Source: CAZBDU01 sp964490725 (lineage in GTDB: Bacteria > Spirochaetota > Spirochaetia > SZUA-6 > DRHE01). From it: 18,868 bases of DNA. The notes below the pieces were generated by a model. The model was not told where the DNA came from. It saw nothing but the letters and a program-made list of their open reading frames with translations, and ran no database searches. A program made the position numbers and the translations under genes. This document shows, piece after piece, positions 1 to 7,773 of the stretch (the first letter of the stretch is position 1; each line of letters starts with the position of its first letter). The stretch is taken from NCBI GenBank assembly GCA_964490725.1, contig CAZBDU010000106.1, forward strand, positions 1 through 18,868, read 5' to 3'.

Positions 1-50
1 GGATCGCCTTGCCTACGCCCGGCTACCGGTCAACTATGCCCTACGGACTC

Positions 51-407
51 CTAGCGCAGCCTCCGCCCGCAGTGGGGGCAGTAGCGAAACCCGGCCTGCA
101 GAGGCTGGCCGCAGCGCGGGCAGCTCTCCGGCTCCTCCTCACGACCCTCCAGCCGGGCCTGGAGCCAGCCCTCCTCTTCGCCAGGCCGCATCCCGGCGGC
201 CTTCTCCTGGGGGGGGCCGGCATAGCCGCAGCGCGGACAGGCCAGGTAGGCATCACCTTCCTTCAGGCGCAGCAGGGGCACGAAGAACAGGCTCAGGTAG
301 CTGTCGGCGCGCTGCAGGCGCGCGGAGGTCCCGCCGCAGGAAGGGCACCTGCGCCCCTCCTCCAGCACGACCAGCCGCGGCTGGACGCCGCCGACGAAGA
401 AGAACAT
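51..407 (-). CDS. Double zinc-ribbon protein coupled to PilZ gene
   Basis: A 118-aa protein with two Cys4 zinc ribbons. The N-terminal one uses C21/C24 (CPSCGG) and C57/C60 (CPRCGY), with a hydrophobic SLFFVPLL stretch between them. The C-terminal one uses C96/C99 and C110/C113 (CPRCG...YCPHCG). The first 60 residues look like the small bacterial zinc-ribbon family that begins with an MFF..G.QP-type strand. The role is unknown; such ribbons usually bind protein or nucleic acid. The frame stays open upstream to about 830, but ATG 407 is chosen because the family-like sequence begins there and the upstream part is antisense to the PilZ gene's own coding pattern. The start overlaps the PilZ stop as TGATG, so translation is probably coupled and the product may work with the PilZ protein. 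Existence of the gene is well supported; function is not. Confidence 0.8.
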   Translation of the reverse strand: MFFFVGGVQPRLVVLEEGRRCPSCGGTSARLQRADSYLSLFFVPLLRLKEGDAYLACPRCGYAGPPQEKAAGMRPGEEEGWLQARLEGREEEPESCPRCGQPLQAGFRYCPHCGRRLR

Positions 408-1456
408 CAGCGGGCCTTCCAGGCTTCCTGCGGGCGGGCAGGGGCCTGGGGCTCCTTCCGGCGCCGCTTCAGGGAGAAGCCGACGATGCGGTCCCGCAGG
501 GGGTCCGGCATGGGGTCGAAGGAGACGTGCAGGTGCCTGCCCCGGCGGGTGGCGTTCACCACCGTGGCGGCCAGCACCACCTTCTCCCGCGACGGAAGCA
601 GAAAGAGCACCCGGAGCCGGTCTCCCGTCTTGAGACGGCCTCCCGGATTCACCAGCCCGGCCCCTCCCCCGCCGATGTCGGTAAGGGTGGTGCGCAGCGG
701 CCCCTTGGGCTCCGAGGCGGGCAGAACCAGCGCCGCCTGGTTGAGCTGGCGGCGGTAGTAGCGGCGCCTCTGCACGCGATCGACACGCTCGCGGTGCTCC
801 ACCTCGAAGGCCTCGCCGCGGCGAGCGCACACCCGGGAGGCGAAGGAGAACACGCCGCTGGAGCGGGGCAGGAGAGCGTGGACCATCTCCCCCTCCTCCG
901 GCGGCGGGGCGGCCTCCGGCCTGATCACCAGGCCCTCGGGCTGAATGGCCGTCACTGTTCCGTAGAAGCGCCGGCGGTCCATGGCCAGCAGGAGCCTGGA
1001 ACCGGGGGCGATCTCGGCGGTGGAGTGGATCGGCTCATCCGGCCGCGCCGCGGTGAACCCCAGCCGCACCCGCAGCGCCGCCACCGCCTCCTCGGACACC
1101 GCCGAGCGCTCCAGCGCGCGCTCGGCGGCGGCGCTGAACATGGCGGAGTCCGTCAGCAGGCGGTGCCGGCGCAGAGTGCCGCGGGGCAGCGCCCCGGCCA
1201 GGAGGCGGACGGTGCGGGCCTGGCCCCGGCTCAGACCGCGCTCCCTGCTGAGGCGCCGGAACTCCCTGCGGATCAGAGACCGGCTCTTCCACAGCTCGCT
1301 GCCCCGCTGGGCCATGAACGCCAGAAGCAGCAGCGCCACGAACGCTCCGATGAGCACCAGGAACACGGTGATCTCCAGGGGGGTGGGGTTGAACCCGCTT
1401 TCCTGTCTCAGATTTCCTATGAGCGTGGCGATGAAATCCCAAATCCTGGCCAGCAT
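407..1456 (-). CDS. Membrane-anchored PilZN-PilZ protein (c-di-GMP effector)
   Basis: A 349-aa protein. Residues 28-48 form one transmembrane helix. Residues 55-135 are a charged helical segment of the kind that often precedes PilZN (RREFRRLSRERGLSRGQA). Residues 145-220 look like a YcgR-type PilZN domain (GVFSFASRV). Residues 228-335 are the PilZ domain, with the arginine motif QRRRYYRR (RxxxR) and the second motif at D260. That second motif reads D-I-G-G-G-G: the usual Ser of (D/N)xSxxG is Gly, so c-di-GMP binding is likely but should be tested. The family senses c-di-GMP and acts on flagella, exopolysaccharide synthases or other partners. ATG 1456 has GAGAGG about eight bases upstream. The stop overlaps the next start (TGATG). 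A paralogue lies at the right edge of the window. Confidence 0.9.
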   Translation of the reverse strand: MLARIWDFIATLIGNLRQESGFNPTPLEITVFLVLIGAFVALLLLAFMAQRGSELWKSRSLIRREFRRLSRERGLSRGQARTVRLLAGALPRGTLRRHRLLTDSAMFSAAAERALERSAVSEEAVAALRVRLGFTAARPDEPIHSTAEIAPGSRLLLAMDRRRFYGTVTAIQPEGLVIRPEAAPPPEEGEMVHALLPRSSGVFSFASRVCARRGEAFEVEHRERVDRVQRRRYYRRQLNQAALVLPASEPKGPLRTTLTDIGGGGAGLVNPGGRLKTGDRLRVLFLLPSREKVVLAATVVNATRRGRHLHVSFDPMPDPLRDRIVGFSLKRRRKEPQAPARPQEAWKAR

Positions 1457-1466
1457 GGGCTTTTCC

Positions 1467-1497
1467 TCTCTCTGGTATCAATATAATACCAAAGAGA
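1467..1497. promoter_or_regulatory. Inverted repeat at the PilZ start (operator or 5'-UTR hairpin)
   Basis: Two 12-base arms, TCTCTCTGGTAT (1467-1478) and ATACCAAAGAGA (1486-1497), are complementary except for one pair and are separated by the 7-base AT-rich CAATATA. Read on the minus strand, the repeat contains a TGGTATTAT element that could be an extended -10, and its end runs into the GAGAGG ribosome-binding site of the PilZ gene. It could therefore be a repressor operator over a promoter or an RNA hairpin that hides the ribosome-binding site. No T-tract in the direction of transcription suggests a terminator. Confidence 0.55.
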
Positions 1498-1518
1498 CAA
1501 TACGAAAGAGTCGGGCTG

Positions 1519-1698
1519 CTACCCGATCGTGAAGGCCCCGGTGGTCTGGTTACGGGTGGCCCAGCGCTCCACGCCCTCGGTTTCCGTAGATGTCGTCATC
1601 TCGAGACGGGCCGCCAGGTACTCCGTGGCTCCTCCCAGGCTGAAGCCCACGCGGTAGGACTTGGTGCCGTTGTCGAACCGGGCGTTGTCCACGCTCAC
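1519..1698 (-). CDS. Small hypothetical protein (59 aa)
   Basis: A short frame whose codons almost all end in G or C, as in the neighbouring real genes, while the same frame further upstream loses that pattern. The start is taken as GTG 1698, seven bases after AAGGA (1706-1710); GTG 1701 or GTG 1690 are alternatives. The product begins MSVDNARFDNGTKSYRVGF, is rich in Thr, Ser and Gly, is predicted soluble and has no Cys or membrane segment. I do not recognise the family. It precedes the PilZ gene on the same strand by about 60 bases. It could be a genuine small protein or the surviving 3' end of a longer, lost gene. Confidence 0.45.
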   Translation of the reverse strand: MSVDNARFDNGTKSYRVGFSLGGATEYLAARLEMTTSTETEGVERWATRNQTTGAFTIG

Positions 1699-1848
1699 CA
1701 CCCGGTCCTTGCGGTTGTTTGAAGCATTTCGTTGCCGAAGGTAGCGCTGCGGGAGGGAACTTTCGCACACCTTTGGATTCATTCTGCCGCAGGTTTGGCC
1801 CCGGAGCGTACGCCTTTGGATGCAGGCGGGAGGCCGCGGTGCTTCGGG

Positions 1849-1878
1849 TTGCCGGGTGAGGCGCTTTCGTACTATAAA
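1849..1878 (+). promoter_or_regulatory. Sigma-70-like promoter for the 1908-7773 genes
   Basis: TTGCCG (1849-1854), an 18-base spacer and TATAAA (1873-1878) match the bacterial housekeeping consensus at 4/6 and 5/6 positions. Transcription would start near 1885, just before the small membrane-protein gene. The stretch 1699-1907 otherwise holds no gene that I can support; the left part must also serve the minus-strand genes, but no convincing minus-strand promoter was found there. Confidence 0.5.
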
Positions 1879-1907
1879 GTGGGGCAAGAGAGCACCGCAG
1901 CGGCGCA

Positions 1908-2129
1908 ATGGCATCCATGGAGCTCCTGTTTCTGTACATGTTCACCGCCACCTCGTTCCTCTTCCTGGCCTCGCAGGCCCTGAGCCTGGACCCGAAAGGC
2001 CGGCTGAACCTGGTTTTCTTCGCCTTCGCTCTGGCGGCGGCCGCCTGGTCTGTGCGGAAGGCGCTGGAGCGCCGCCGCTGGCCGCGGGTGTTCCTGGCGG
2101 CGGTGTGGTTCGAGAGTCCCGCCCCCTGA
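1908..2129 (+). CDS. Small two-helix membrane protein
   Basis: A 73-aa protein (70 aa if the second ATG at 1917 is used) with hydrophobic helices at about residues 5-25 and 33-50 and a basic KALERRR stretch between the second helix and a hydrophobic tail. G/C-ending codons throughout support real coding. No strong Shine-Dalgarno sequence precedes either ATG. The pattern of helix, short DPKGRLN loop, helix resembles the first part of the N-terminal multi-helix domain found in some bacterial sensor kinases. It may therefore be a free-standing piece of such a sensor or simply a small membrane protein. It lies about 55 bases before the PEGA gene and just after a likely promoter. Function unknown. 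Confidence 0.55.
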   Translation: MASMELLFLYMFTATSFLFLASQALSLDPKGRLNLVFFAFALAAAAWSVRKALERRRWPRVFLAAVWFESPAP

Positions 2130-2150
2130 GGCCTGCCGTTCGGGGCAGAG

Positions 2151-2180
2151 GTGGCAGCGCTCCTCCAGGCGCTCTATACT
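2151..2180 (+). promoter_or_regulatory. Possible second promoter just before the PEGA gene
   Basis: GTGGCA (2151-2156), 18 bases, TATACT (2175-2180). The -10 element is good and the -35 is moderate (4/6). The start point would fall within a few bases of ATG 2185, giving a leaderless or nearly leaderless message, consistent with the lack of a clear ribosome-binding site there. Confidence 0.3.
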
Positions 2181-2184
2181 TGGA

Positions 2185-3633
2185 ATGGAAATGCGGACGC
2201 CTTCGATGCTGTTCTGGCGCAAGCTGTTGTTCTACCTGTTCGTGGCGGCGTACCTGGTGGTCTGCCCGCTGCTGATCCTGTACACCCTGGGCATCAGCCT
2301 GCGTCCCGGCGGGGAGCGGACGATCGTCCGCACCGGAATGATCTACGTCTCCAGCATTCCCGTAGGGGCCGAGCTCTACCTCCAGGGGCGGCTGCAGCCC
2401 GATCGGACCCCCACCGCGGTGCGCAATCTGACGCCCGGCACCTACGAGGTGCGCGTGGCCGCCCCCGGCTACCGGAGCTGGAGCACCCGGGTGACGCTGC
2501 GGGCCAACCAGGTGCGGTGGTTCAACAGGGTGCTGCTGCTGCCGGAGGTCTGGAGCGCTGTGAAGCGATCGGAGGCGCCTTTTCAGGACCTCATACCCGC
2601 AGAGGACGCACCCTTCTGCATCCTGAAGCGGGGCGGGACGGTGGGGGACTACCGGATCTACCTCATGCAGCGCGACCAGCTTCTTCCACTTTCGGCCGCC
2701 GGGACGGCTCTGGCGGACGCGGAGGTTCGCAAAGTCTACACCGTGGACCGCAGCCGTTCGTTCCTGCTGGAGGTGGCAGGCGCCGGGAAACCGAGGGTCC
2801 TGCAGGCTTCCATCCACGCGGAGGCGGTCAGGCTGGAGGACATCACCGCGCTCCTCCCGGCCGGCTTTGCGCGGGTGGACTGGGACCCCCACGACGACTC
2901 CGTTCTGTTTCCGGTCTCGGGGAAGACCATCGGCATGGTGGACCTGGAGGACCGCAGCACCTTACCGGTGTTCGTTCGCCAGGCGCAGGGGGCCGGCGTG
3001 TTCGAGCGGCATCTATACGTGCTCTCGACCGAGCGCCTCCTCTACCGCCTGGCCTATCCCGACGGCACCAGGCAGCCGGTGGCGGACGTGCCGGCAACGG
3101 GGCTTACCGGCACCGACCAGTTCTACCGCATCCGCCCGCTGGCGCACCGGCAGGTGTGCCTGTTGGGCGCCCAGGGGCAATTCCTGGCGCTGCTGCCGCC
3201 CGACCACGCCGCCCTGACAGGCGTCAGGGGGTTCACCTGGGAGCCGCTGCGGGGCCGCATGCTGGTCTGGACGCGGGAACGGGTGGGGGTGCTGGAGTTC
3301 GTGCCCGCCTCACGCCGCGCCTCGGGGGAGCCGCCCACGCGGCTGCGCTGGGTCTACAGCGGCGGAGCAGATGTTGCCCAGGCCTTCTGGGTGTTCCGTT
3401 TCTCCCACGTGCTGGTGCGGGACGGGACCAGCCTGTGGCTGGTGCCCCTGGGGGAGGAGGATCCGTCGCCCTCCCCGCTGGTGACCTGCAAGAAGGGGAC
3501 GGGCGTCCAGTACGACCGCAGCACGGGCACGCTCTTCTACATCGGTGCCACCGGCGCCCTCATGAGCCTGGAGATCGTGCCGCGCAGCGAGCTGCTGAAG
3601 CTGAGCATTCTGGAGATCAGGAATGAGCTCTGA
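2185..3633 (+). CDS. PEGA-domain membrane protein
   Basis: A 482-aa protein. Residues 10-36 form a signal anchor (FWRKLLFYLFVAAYLVV). Residues 51-120 form a PEGA domain: YVSSIPVGAELYLQG, then a P...TP...NLTPGTYEVRV..PGY core, a beta fold found in surface and S-layer-associated proteins. The remaining ~360 residues are beta-rich, with repeated short strand patterns (DRSRSFLLEV, DPHDDSVLFPVSG, YDRSTGTLFYIG) that suggest a beta-propeller-like domain outside the membrane. ATG 2185 is used; ATG 2191 is nearly as good. The stop overlaps the start of the glycosyltransferase by 11 bases, so the two are in one operon. A likely role is an extracytoplasmic helper or sensor of polysaccharide synthesis or envelope assembly. 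The PEGA call is firm; the rest is inference. Confidence 0.8.
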   Translation: MEMRTPSMLFWRKLLFYLFVAAYLVVCPLLILYTLGISLRPGGERTIVRTGMIYVSSIPVGAELYLQGRLQPDRTPTAVRNLTPGTYEVRVAAPGYRSWSTRVTLRANQVRWFNRVLLLPEVWSAVKRSEAPFQDLIPAEDAPFCILKRGGTVGDYRIYLMQRDQLLPLSAAGTALADAEVRKVYTVDRSRSFLLEVAGAGKPRVLQASIHAEAVRLEDITALLPAGFARVDWDPHDDSVLFPVSGKTIGMVDLEDRSTLPVFVRQAQGAGVFERHLYVLSTERLLYRLAYPDGTRQPVADVPATGLTGTDQFYRIRPLAHRQVCLLGAQGQFLALLPPDHAALTGVRGFTWEPLRGRMLVWTRERVGVLEFVPASRRASGEPPTRLRWVYSGGADVAQAFWVFRFSHVLVRDGTSLWLVPLGEEDPSPSPLVTCKKGTGVQYDRSTGTLFYIGATGALMSLEIVPRSELLKLSILEIRNEL

Positions 3634-5278
3634 GGTGTCCTTTTCCCCCCATCGGCGCCGGGGGGTGCAGCGGATGCTGGGCCGGCTCTTCGAGATCCTT
3701 CCCGGCGCGCTGAGCTGGACGATCATCATCGGCGTGGTGCTGCTGTGCGTGTTCCGGCCCCTGCTGGCGGCGCTGGTGGTGATCGCCTTTGTCCTGTCCT
3801 GGCTGTTTCGCCTGGTCTACTCGAACATTTTCCTGGCGGCCTCCTACTTCCGTCTGACCGCCGAGCGCGGCACCGACTGGATGGAGCGCCTGGCGGGGTT
3901 GGGGGACATCCCGGCCCGCCTTCGGGAGTTGGAATCGGAGCGCCGCCGGCTGCCCTTTCGCCGCAGGCTCTCGCTGTCCGCTCACCGGCGTGAGCTGCTC
4001 AGGCTGCTGGCGAGCGGGAGCCTCCCGCCGCCGCTTCAGGAGATCTACCACGTGGTGATCATCCCCATCGTCGGGGAGGGGCGCGACATCTTCGAGGCGG
4101 GCGTCCAGAGCATCGCGGAAGGCGGCTTCCCCTCGGAGCGGATTCTGCTGATTCTGGCCGTGGAGGCGCGGTCGGCTGAAGAGGTGAAGCGTGACGCCGA
4201 GAGCGTCCGGGAGCAGTACCGGCCCCGCTTCCTGGATTTTCTGGTGGCCTACCACCCGGACGGCGTCCCCGGGGAGGCGCGGGTCAAGGGCGCCAATGCC
4301 AGCCACGCGGCCAGGCGGGCCGCCGAGTACCTGTCTGCCAGGAAGATCCCCTTCGAGAACGTGATCGTGTCCTGCTTCGACGCGGATACGGTGGTCCACG
4401 CAGACTACTTCGGGTGCCTGACCTATCACTTCATGGTGACTCCAGCCCGGACCAGGGCCAGCTACCAGCCCATTCCCATGTACACCAACAACATATGGGA
4501 CGCCCCCGGGTTTGCGCGGATCCTCGACATCGGCTCCACCTTCTTCCAGCTCGTGGAGGCCAGCAACCCCGAGAGGCTCGTGACCTTTTCCAGCCACAGC
4601 ATGAGCTTCGCGGCCCTGGTGGAGGTGGGGTACTGGCCCGTGGACATGATATCGGACGACTCGGCGATCTTCTGGAAATCCCTGATCCATTTCCGGGGCG
4701 ACTACCGGGTGGTGCCCATGTTCAGCACGGTCTACATGGACGTGAATCAGGCGGAGAGCTGGTGGAAGACCGCGGTGAACGTCTACAAGCAGAAGCGCCG
4801 CTGGGCCTGGGGGGCCGAGAACATCCCACCGGTGCTGACCGCGTTCCTGACCACCCGCGGCATTCCGCTGGCCACGCGACTCCGGCACGGCTACAAGCTG
4901 GTGGAGACCCACGTCTCCTGGACCACCTGGCCCTTCCTCCTGGGGGTGGCCAGCTGGCTGCCGGCGATCTTTCTGGGCAAGCGCTACGCCTACAGCGTGG
5001 TGGACTACAACGAGCCCAGGGTGCTGAGCACCCTGTTCAACCTGGCCTTCGTGGGCTTCCTGCTGTACGCGCTGCTGTCGTTTCTCTATCTGCCCAGAAG
5101 GGCGGGCCGGTTCGGCGTGCTGAAGCGCCTCTGGTTCGCCGCCCAGTGGGTGCTGCTGCCGCTGGTGGGCATGCTGTTCGGCGCCGTGCCGGCACTGGAC
5201 GCTCAGACCCGGTTGATGCTGGGCAGGTACCTGGAGTTCTGGGTGACGGTGAAGAAGCGGAAGGTCCCCGCCCGCTGA
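3623..5278 (+). CDS. Membrane GT2-type glycosyltransferase
   Basis: A 551-aa processive-type glycosyltransferase. Two helices lie at about residues 30-60. The cytosolic catalytic domain starts near residue 140 (YHVVIIPIVGEG). It has the metal-binding DxD motif CFDADTVV (D253/D255), a likely catalytic-base segment DMISDDSAIFW (D345/D346), and the acceptor-site motif QKRRW (Q390 to W394). At least three more helices follow (about 433-451, 470-490, 503-522). These are the landmarks of cellulose/hyaluronan-synthase-like GT2 enzymes that add sugars at the membrane. The conserved KGANAS segment before DxD also fits. GGAG seven bases before ATG 3623 is the ribosome-binding site. The gene sits between a PEGA protein and a GH35 lipoprotein, with overlaps at both ends. 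Sugar donor and product cannot be read from sequence. Confidence 0.88.
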   Translation: MSSEVSFSPHRRRGVQRMLGRLFEILPGALSWTIIIGVVLLCVFRPLLAALVVIAFVLSWLFRLVYSNIFLAASYFRLTAERGTDWMERLAGLGDIPARLRELESERRRLPFRRRLSLSAHRRELLRLLASGSLPPPLQEIYHVVIIPIVGEGRDIFEAGVQSIAEGGFPSERILLILAVEARSAEEVKRDAESVREQYRPRFLDFLVAYHPDGVPGEARVKGANASHAARRAAEYLSARKIPFENVIVSCFDADTVVHADYFGCLTYHFMVTPARTRASYQPIPMYTNNIWDAPGFARILDIGSTFFQLVEASNPERLVTFSSHSMSFAALVEVGYWPVDMISDDSAIFWKSLIHFRGDYRVVPMFSTVYMDVNQAESWWKTAVNVYKQKRRWAWGAENIPPVLTAFLTTRGIPLATRLRHGYKLVETHVSWTTWPFLLGVASWLPAIFLGKRYAYSVVDYNEPRVLSTLFNLAFVGFLLYALLSFLYLPRRAGRFGVLKRLWFAAQWVLLPLVGMLFGAVPALDAQTRLMLGRYLEFWVTVKKRKVPAR

Positions 5279-7773
5279 TGCTCCGGCCGCACACCAGGAT
5301 TCCGTCGCACCCGAGCCTGGTTCTGCTGCTCCTGTGGCTGCTGGCGGCCGGCGGTTGCCGCACTCCCCAGGCCGGATCGGGTTGGGTGCCGGTGGCCGTG
5401 CTCCCGCAGGGGGGGCGGATCTCCGCCCCGCCCCTGCCCGCCTCCGGCCGGGGCCTGTCCTGCGCCGGGCGCACAATGCTGTTCAACGGCGCGCCCCTCT
5501 ATCTCTGGTCCGGGGAGTTCCCCTACTACCGCCTGCGCCCCGAGGATTGGCAGAGCCGGCTGGAGCTGATTCGCCGTGCGGGGATCCGCTTCCTGACCGC
5601 GTACGTGCCGTGGAATCTGCACGAGCTGCGGGAAGGAAGCTTTGATTTCACGGGACGCACCGCGCCGCAGCGAGATCTGTTGCGCTTCGTGAGGCTGGTC
5701 GGCGCCGCCGGCATGTACCTGATCCTGAAGCCAGGCCCCTTCATCTGCGCGGAGGTGCGCCACGGGGGGATCCCCGACTGGCTCACCGACGAGCATCCGG
5801 AGGTGATCATGCAGGACTGGCGCGGCCGGCCGGTTTTGTTCCGCCAGGACCGAACCCCCCTGCCGGCGCACCTGAGCCCGGTGTACCTGCGCTACGTGGC
5901 CGGCTGGTACCGGGCGCTGGGCCGCGCGCTGAGTGGGCTGGAGGCCCCGAAGGGACCGATCGTGGCGGTGCAGCTGGACAACGAGCTGATCTACAGCACC
6001 AGCGCTCTGGCAAATCCCTTCTCCTGGGGCTATTCGCCGCCGCTGCGGCGACTGTACGACCGGTGGCGGGAGGGGCGCGGCGAACCGCCGGCGGAGCCCC
6101 CGATTCCTCCGCAGGCCCCGATCGGCGCGGCGCAGTGGCGGCGGCTCGCCGAGTGGCTGGATTTCAAGGCCTGGTACGGCGCCGAGGTGCTGCGCCGCTA
6201 CCGGACGCTGCTGCAGGAGGGCGGCATCACGCTTCCGGCGTACCACAATGCCGGCATGCTGGAGGACGAGCCGCCCATGTCGTTCGCCGCGCTGGCCTCC
6301 GTGGCCTGGCTGGGGGTGAACTTCTGGCTGCACCCGCACCCCATGTTCAGCCTGGCCTCCTACACGCAGGGCATTCGCCGCCTCAAGCAGCTGGAGGCCA
6401 GCCAGCCCGGCCGGCCGGCCATCGCCACCGAGCTCAACTGGGGCTGGGGGGATGCGGGGCAGTACGACTTCCTCACCCGCTACACCATGCCTTACACCCG
6501 GGGGACGAGCGTCTACCCCATCCTGGACAGCGACGACGCCGGGCAGCTCGGCGGGAAGGCCTACAGCAACAACCCGGAACCCTATCCCGGAGCCGCCCCG
6601 ATCGATGCGGCCGGCAGGACCACGCCCGCCTACGGCAGGCTGGAACGGCTGGTGCGCTTCACCGTCGCGGAGGGGCGGCGCTTCACCGAAGCCAGGTTGC
6701 CGGCAGACGTGGCCCTGGGCTATTGGCCGCCGGACAACTACCCCGAGATCTACACCGCATGGGGGGGCGTTCCCCAGCGCTACCTGAGCGCCGTGTTCCC
6801 CGCCCCGGTCGGCGCCAACCGTTTCCTGCAGGACTTCATGGAGGCCTTCATCCGCGCCGACATGGAGTACGGGGCGGTCAACCTGCAGGCGTCGGGGATA
6901 AGGCTGGAGCGCTACCCGATGCTGGTGGTCCTGAGCGGGGCTTCCGCAGGTGAGGATGTCCGGCTGCGGCTGTTGCGCTACGTGCGGGCGGGAGGCTTCC
7001 TGGTGCTCCTGCCCGGGGCGCCCCGCGGCGGGACACCCGCCGGCGCGCCGCCCGGGGGGCTCTTGGAGGGGCTGGAGCTTTCCGCCCCGCGCCGCCTGGG
7101 CCGCGGGGAGCCGCTGCGATGGCGGGGCTACCCGGGCCTCCTGCGAGGTCGCCGCCTGATGAGTACTCTGCGGATCGGCTCCGCCGGCTGGGAGGTGCAG
7201 GCGGTGAACCGGGAGGGACAGCCGGTGGCCGCCGAGCGGCGGGTGGGCCAGGGCAAGGTCCTGGTGCTGGGGACCTACGCGCCGGACGGACCCTTTTTCT
7301 CCTGGCTGGCCAGGCGGGAGGGCCTCAGGCCGCGCTACGCCTGGAGCGACCGGCCCGGTGTGGAGGCGGTACCCCTGGTGAACCCCCGGGAAGGGGCGCT
7401 GTACCTGTTTGCCATCAACCGGACCCCGTTGGGCCACGCCGTCAGTATCACGGTGCTGGACCCTCGAGGAGGGGAGCCGCTCACCGTGGAGACCACCGTG
7501 GCCGGCCACGCCAGTTCGATCGTCGCCCTGCAGGGAGGCCGGTTGGAGGCGGCCTCCCTGCAGGAGGCCGGCAGCTCCTACGTGCTGGTGGACGGCAGGG
7601 GGGTCGTGCTGCCCCGGGGCAGGCGGCTGGACCTGCTTCCCGGGCCGGGGGGAATGCTGGCCGCCTACGCGGAGGGAGGCTCCGAGCTGTGGGCCGACCC
7701 GGATGCCCTGGCCCTCCCCCTGCCTGCCCGCCGCCCCGGGAAGCCAGGCCCCCGGCCCAGCCGGTCCCCGTAG
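5278..7773 (+). CDS. GH35 beta-galactosidase-like lipoprotein
   Basis: An 831-aa protein. Residues 11-27 are a lipoprotein signal ending LLAAGGC, with Cys27 as the likely lipidated residue. The glycoside hydrolase family 35 barrel covers about 64-440. It has KPGPFICAEVRHGGIPDWL, the acid/base segment QLDNELIY (E236) and a nucleophile candidate in ATELNWGW (E385), all close to family consensus. A domain resembling the glutamine-amidotransferase-like third domain of beta-galactosidases follows (about 530-650), then a beta-sandwich-like tail. Family members cleave terminal beta-galactosides from the non-reducing end. ATG 5278 overlaps the glycosyltransferase stop as TGATG. Being tethered next to a synthase suggests trimming or remodelling of the exported glycan rather than scavenging, although scavenging is possible. 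The last ~36 codons overlap the EamA gene on the other strand. Confidence 0.88.
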   Translation: MLRPHTRIPSHPSLVLLLLWLLAAGGCRTPQAGSGWVPVAVLPQGGRISAPPLPASGRGLSCAGRTMLFNGAPLYLWSGEFPYYRLRPEDWQSRLELIRRAGIRFLTAYVPWNLHELREGSFDFTGRTAPQRDLLRFVRLVGAAGMYLILKPGPFICAEVRHGGIPDWLTDEHPEVIMQDWRGRPVLFRQDRTPLPAHLSPVYLRYVAGWYRALGRALSGLEAPKGPIVAVQLDNELIYSTSALANPFSWGYSPPLRRLYDRWREGRGEPPAEPPIPPQAPIGAAQWRRLAEWLDFKAWYGAEVLRRYRTLLQEGGITLPAYHNAGMLEDEPPMSFAALASVAWLGVNFWLHPHPMFSLASYTQGIRRLKQLEASQPGRPAIATELNWGWGDAGQYDFLTRYTMPYTRGTSVYPILDSDDAGQLGGKAYSNNPEPYPGAAPIDAAGRTTPAYGRLERLVRFTVAEGRRFTEARLPADVALGYWPPDNYPEIYTAWGGVPQRYLSAVFPAPVGANRFLQDFMEAFIRADMEYGAVNLQASGIRLERYPMLVVLSGASAGEDVRLRLLRYVRAGGFLVLLPGAPRGGTPAGAPPGGLLEGLELSAPRRLGRGEPLRWRGYPGLLRGRRLMSTLRIGSAGWEVQAVNREGQPVAAERRVGQGKVLVLGTYAPDGPFFSWLARREGLRPRYAWSDRPGVEAVPLVNPREGALYLFAINRTPLGHAVSITVLDPRGGEPLTVETTVAGHASSIVALQGGRLEAASLQEAGSSYVLVDGRGVVLPRGRRLDLLPGPGGMLAAYAEGGSELWADPDALALPLPARRPGKPGPRPSRSP

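Noticed and set aside
1..50. A further gene or terminator downstream of the zinc-ribbon gene
   Set aside because: Only 50 bases are available; no convincing hairpin or start is visible.
4414..5277. N-terminal extension of the GH35 frame into the glycosyltransferase gene
   Set aside because: The extension is out of frame with a clear GT2 enzyme, and a lipoprotein signal peptide starts at ATG 5278.
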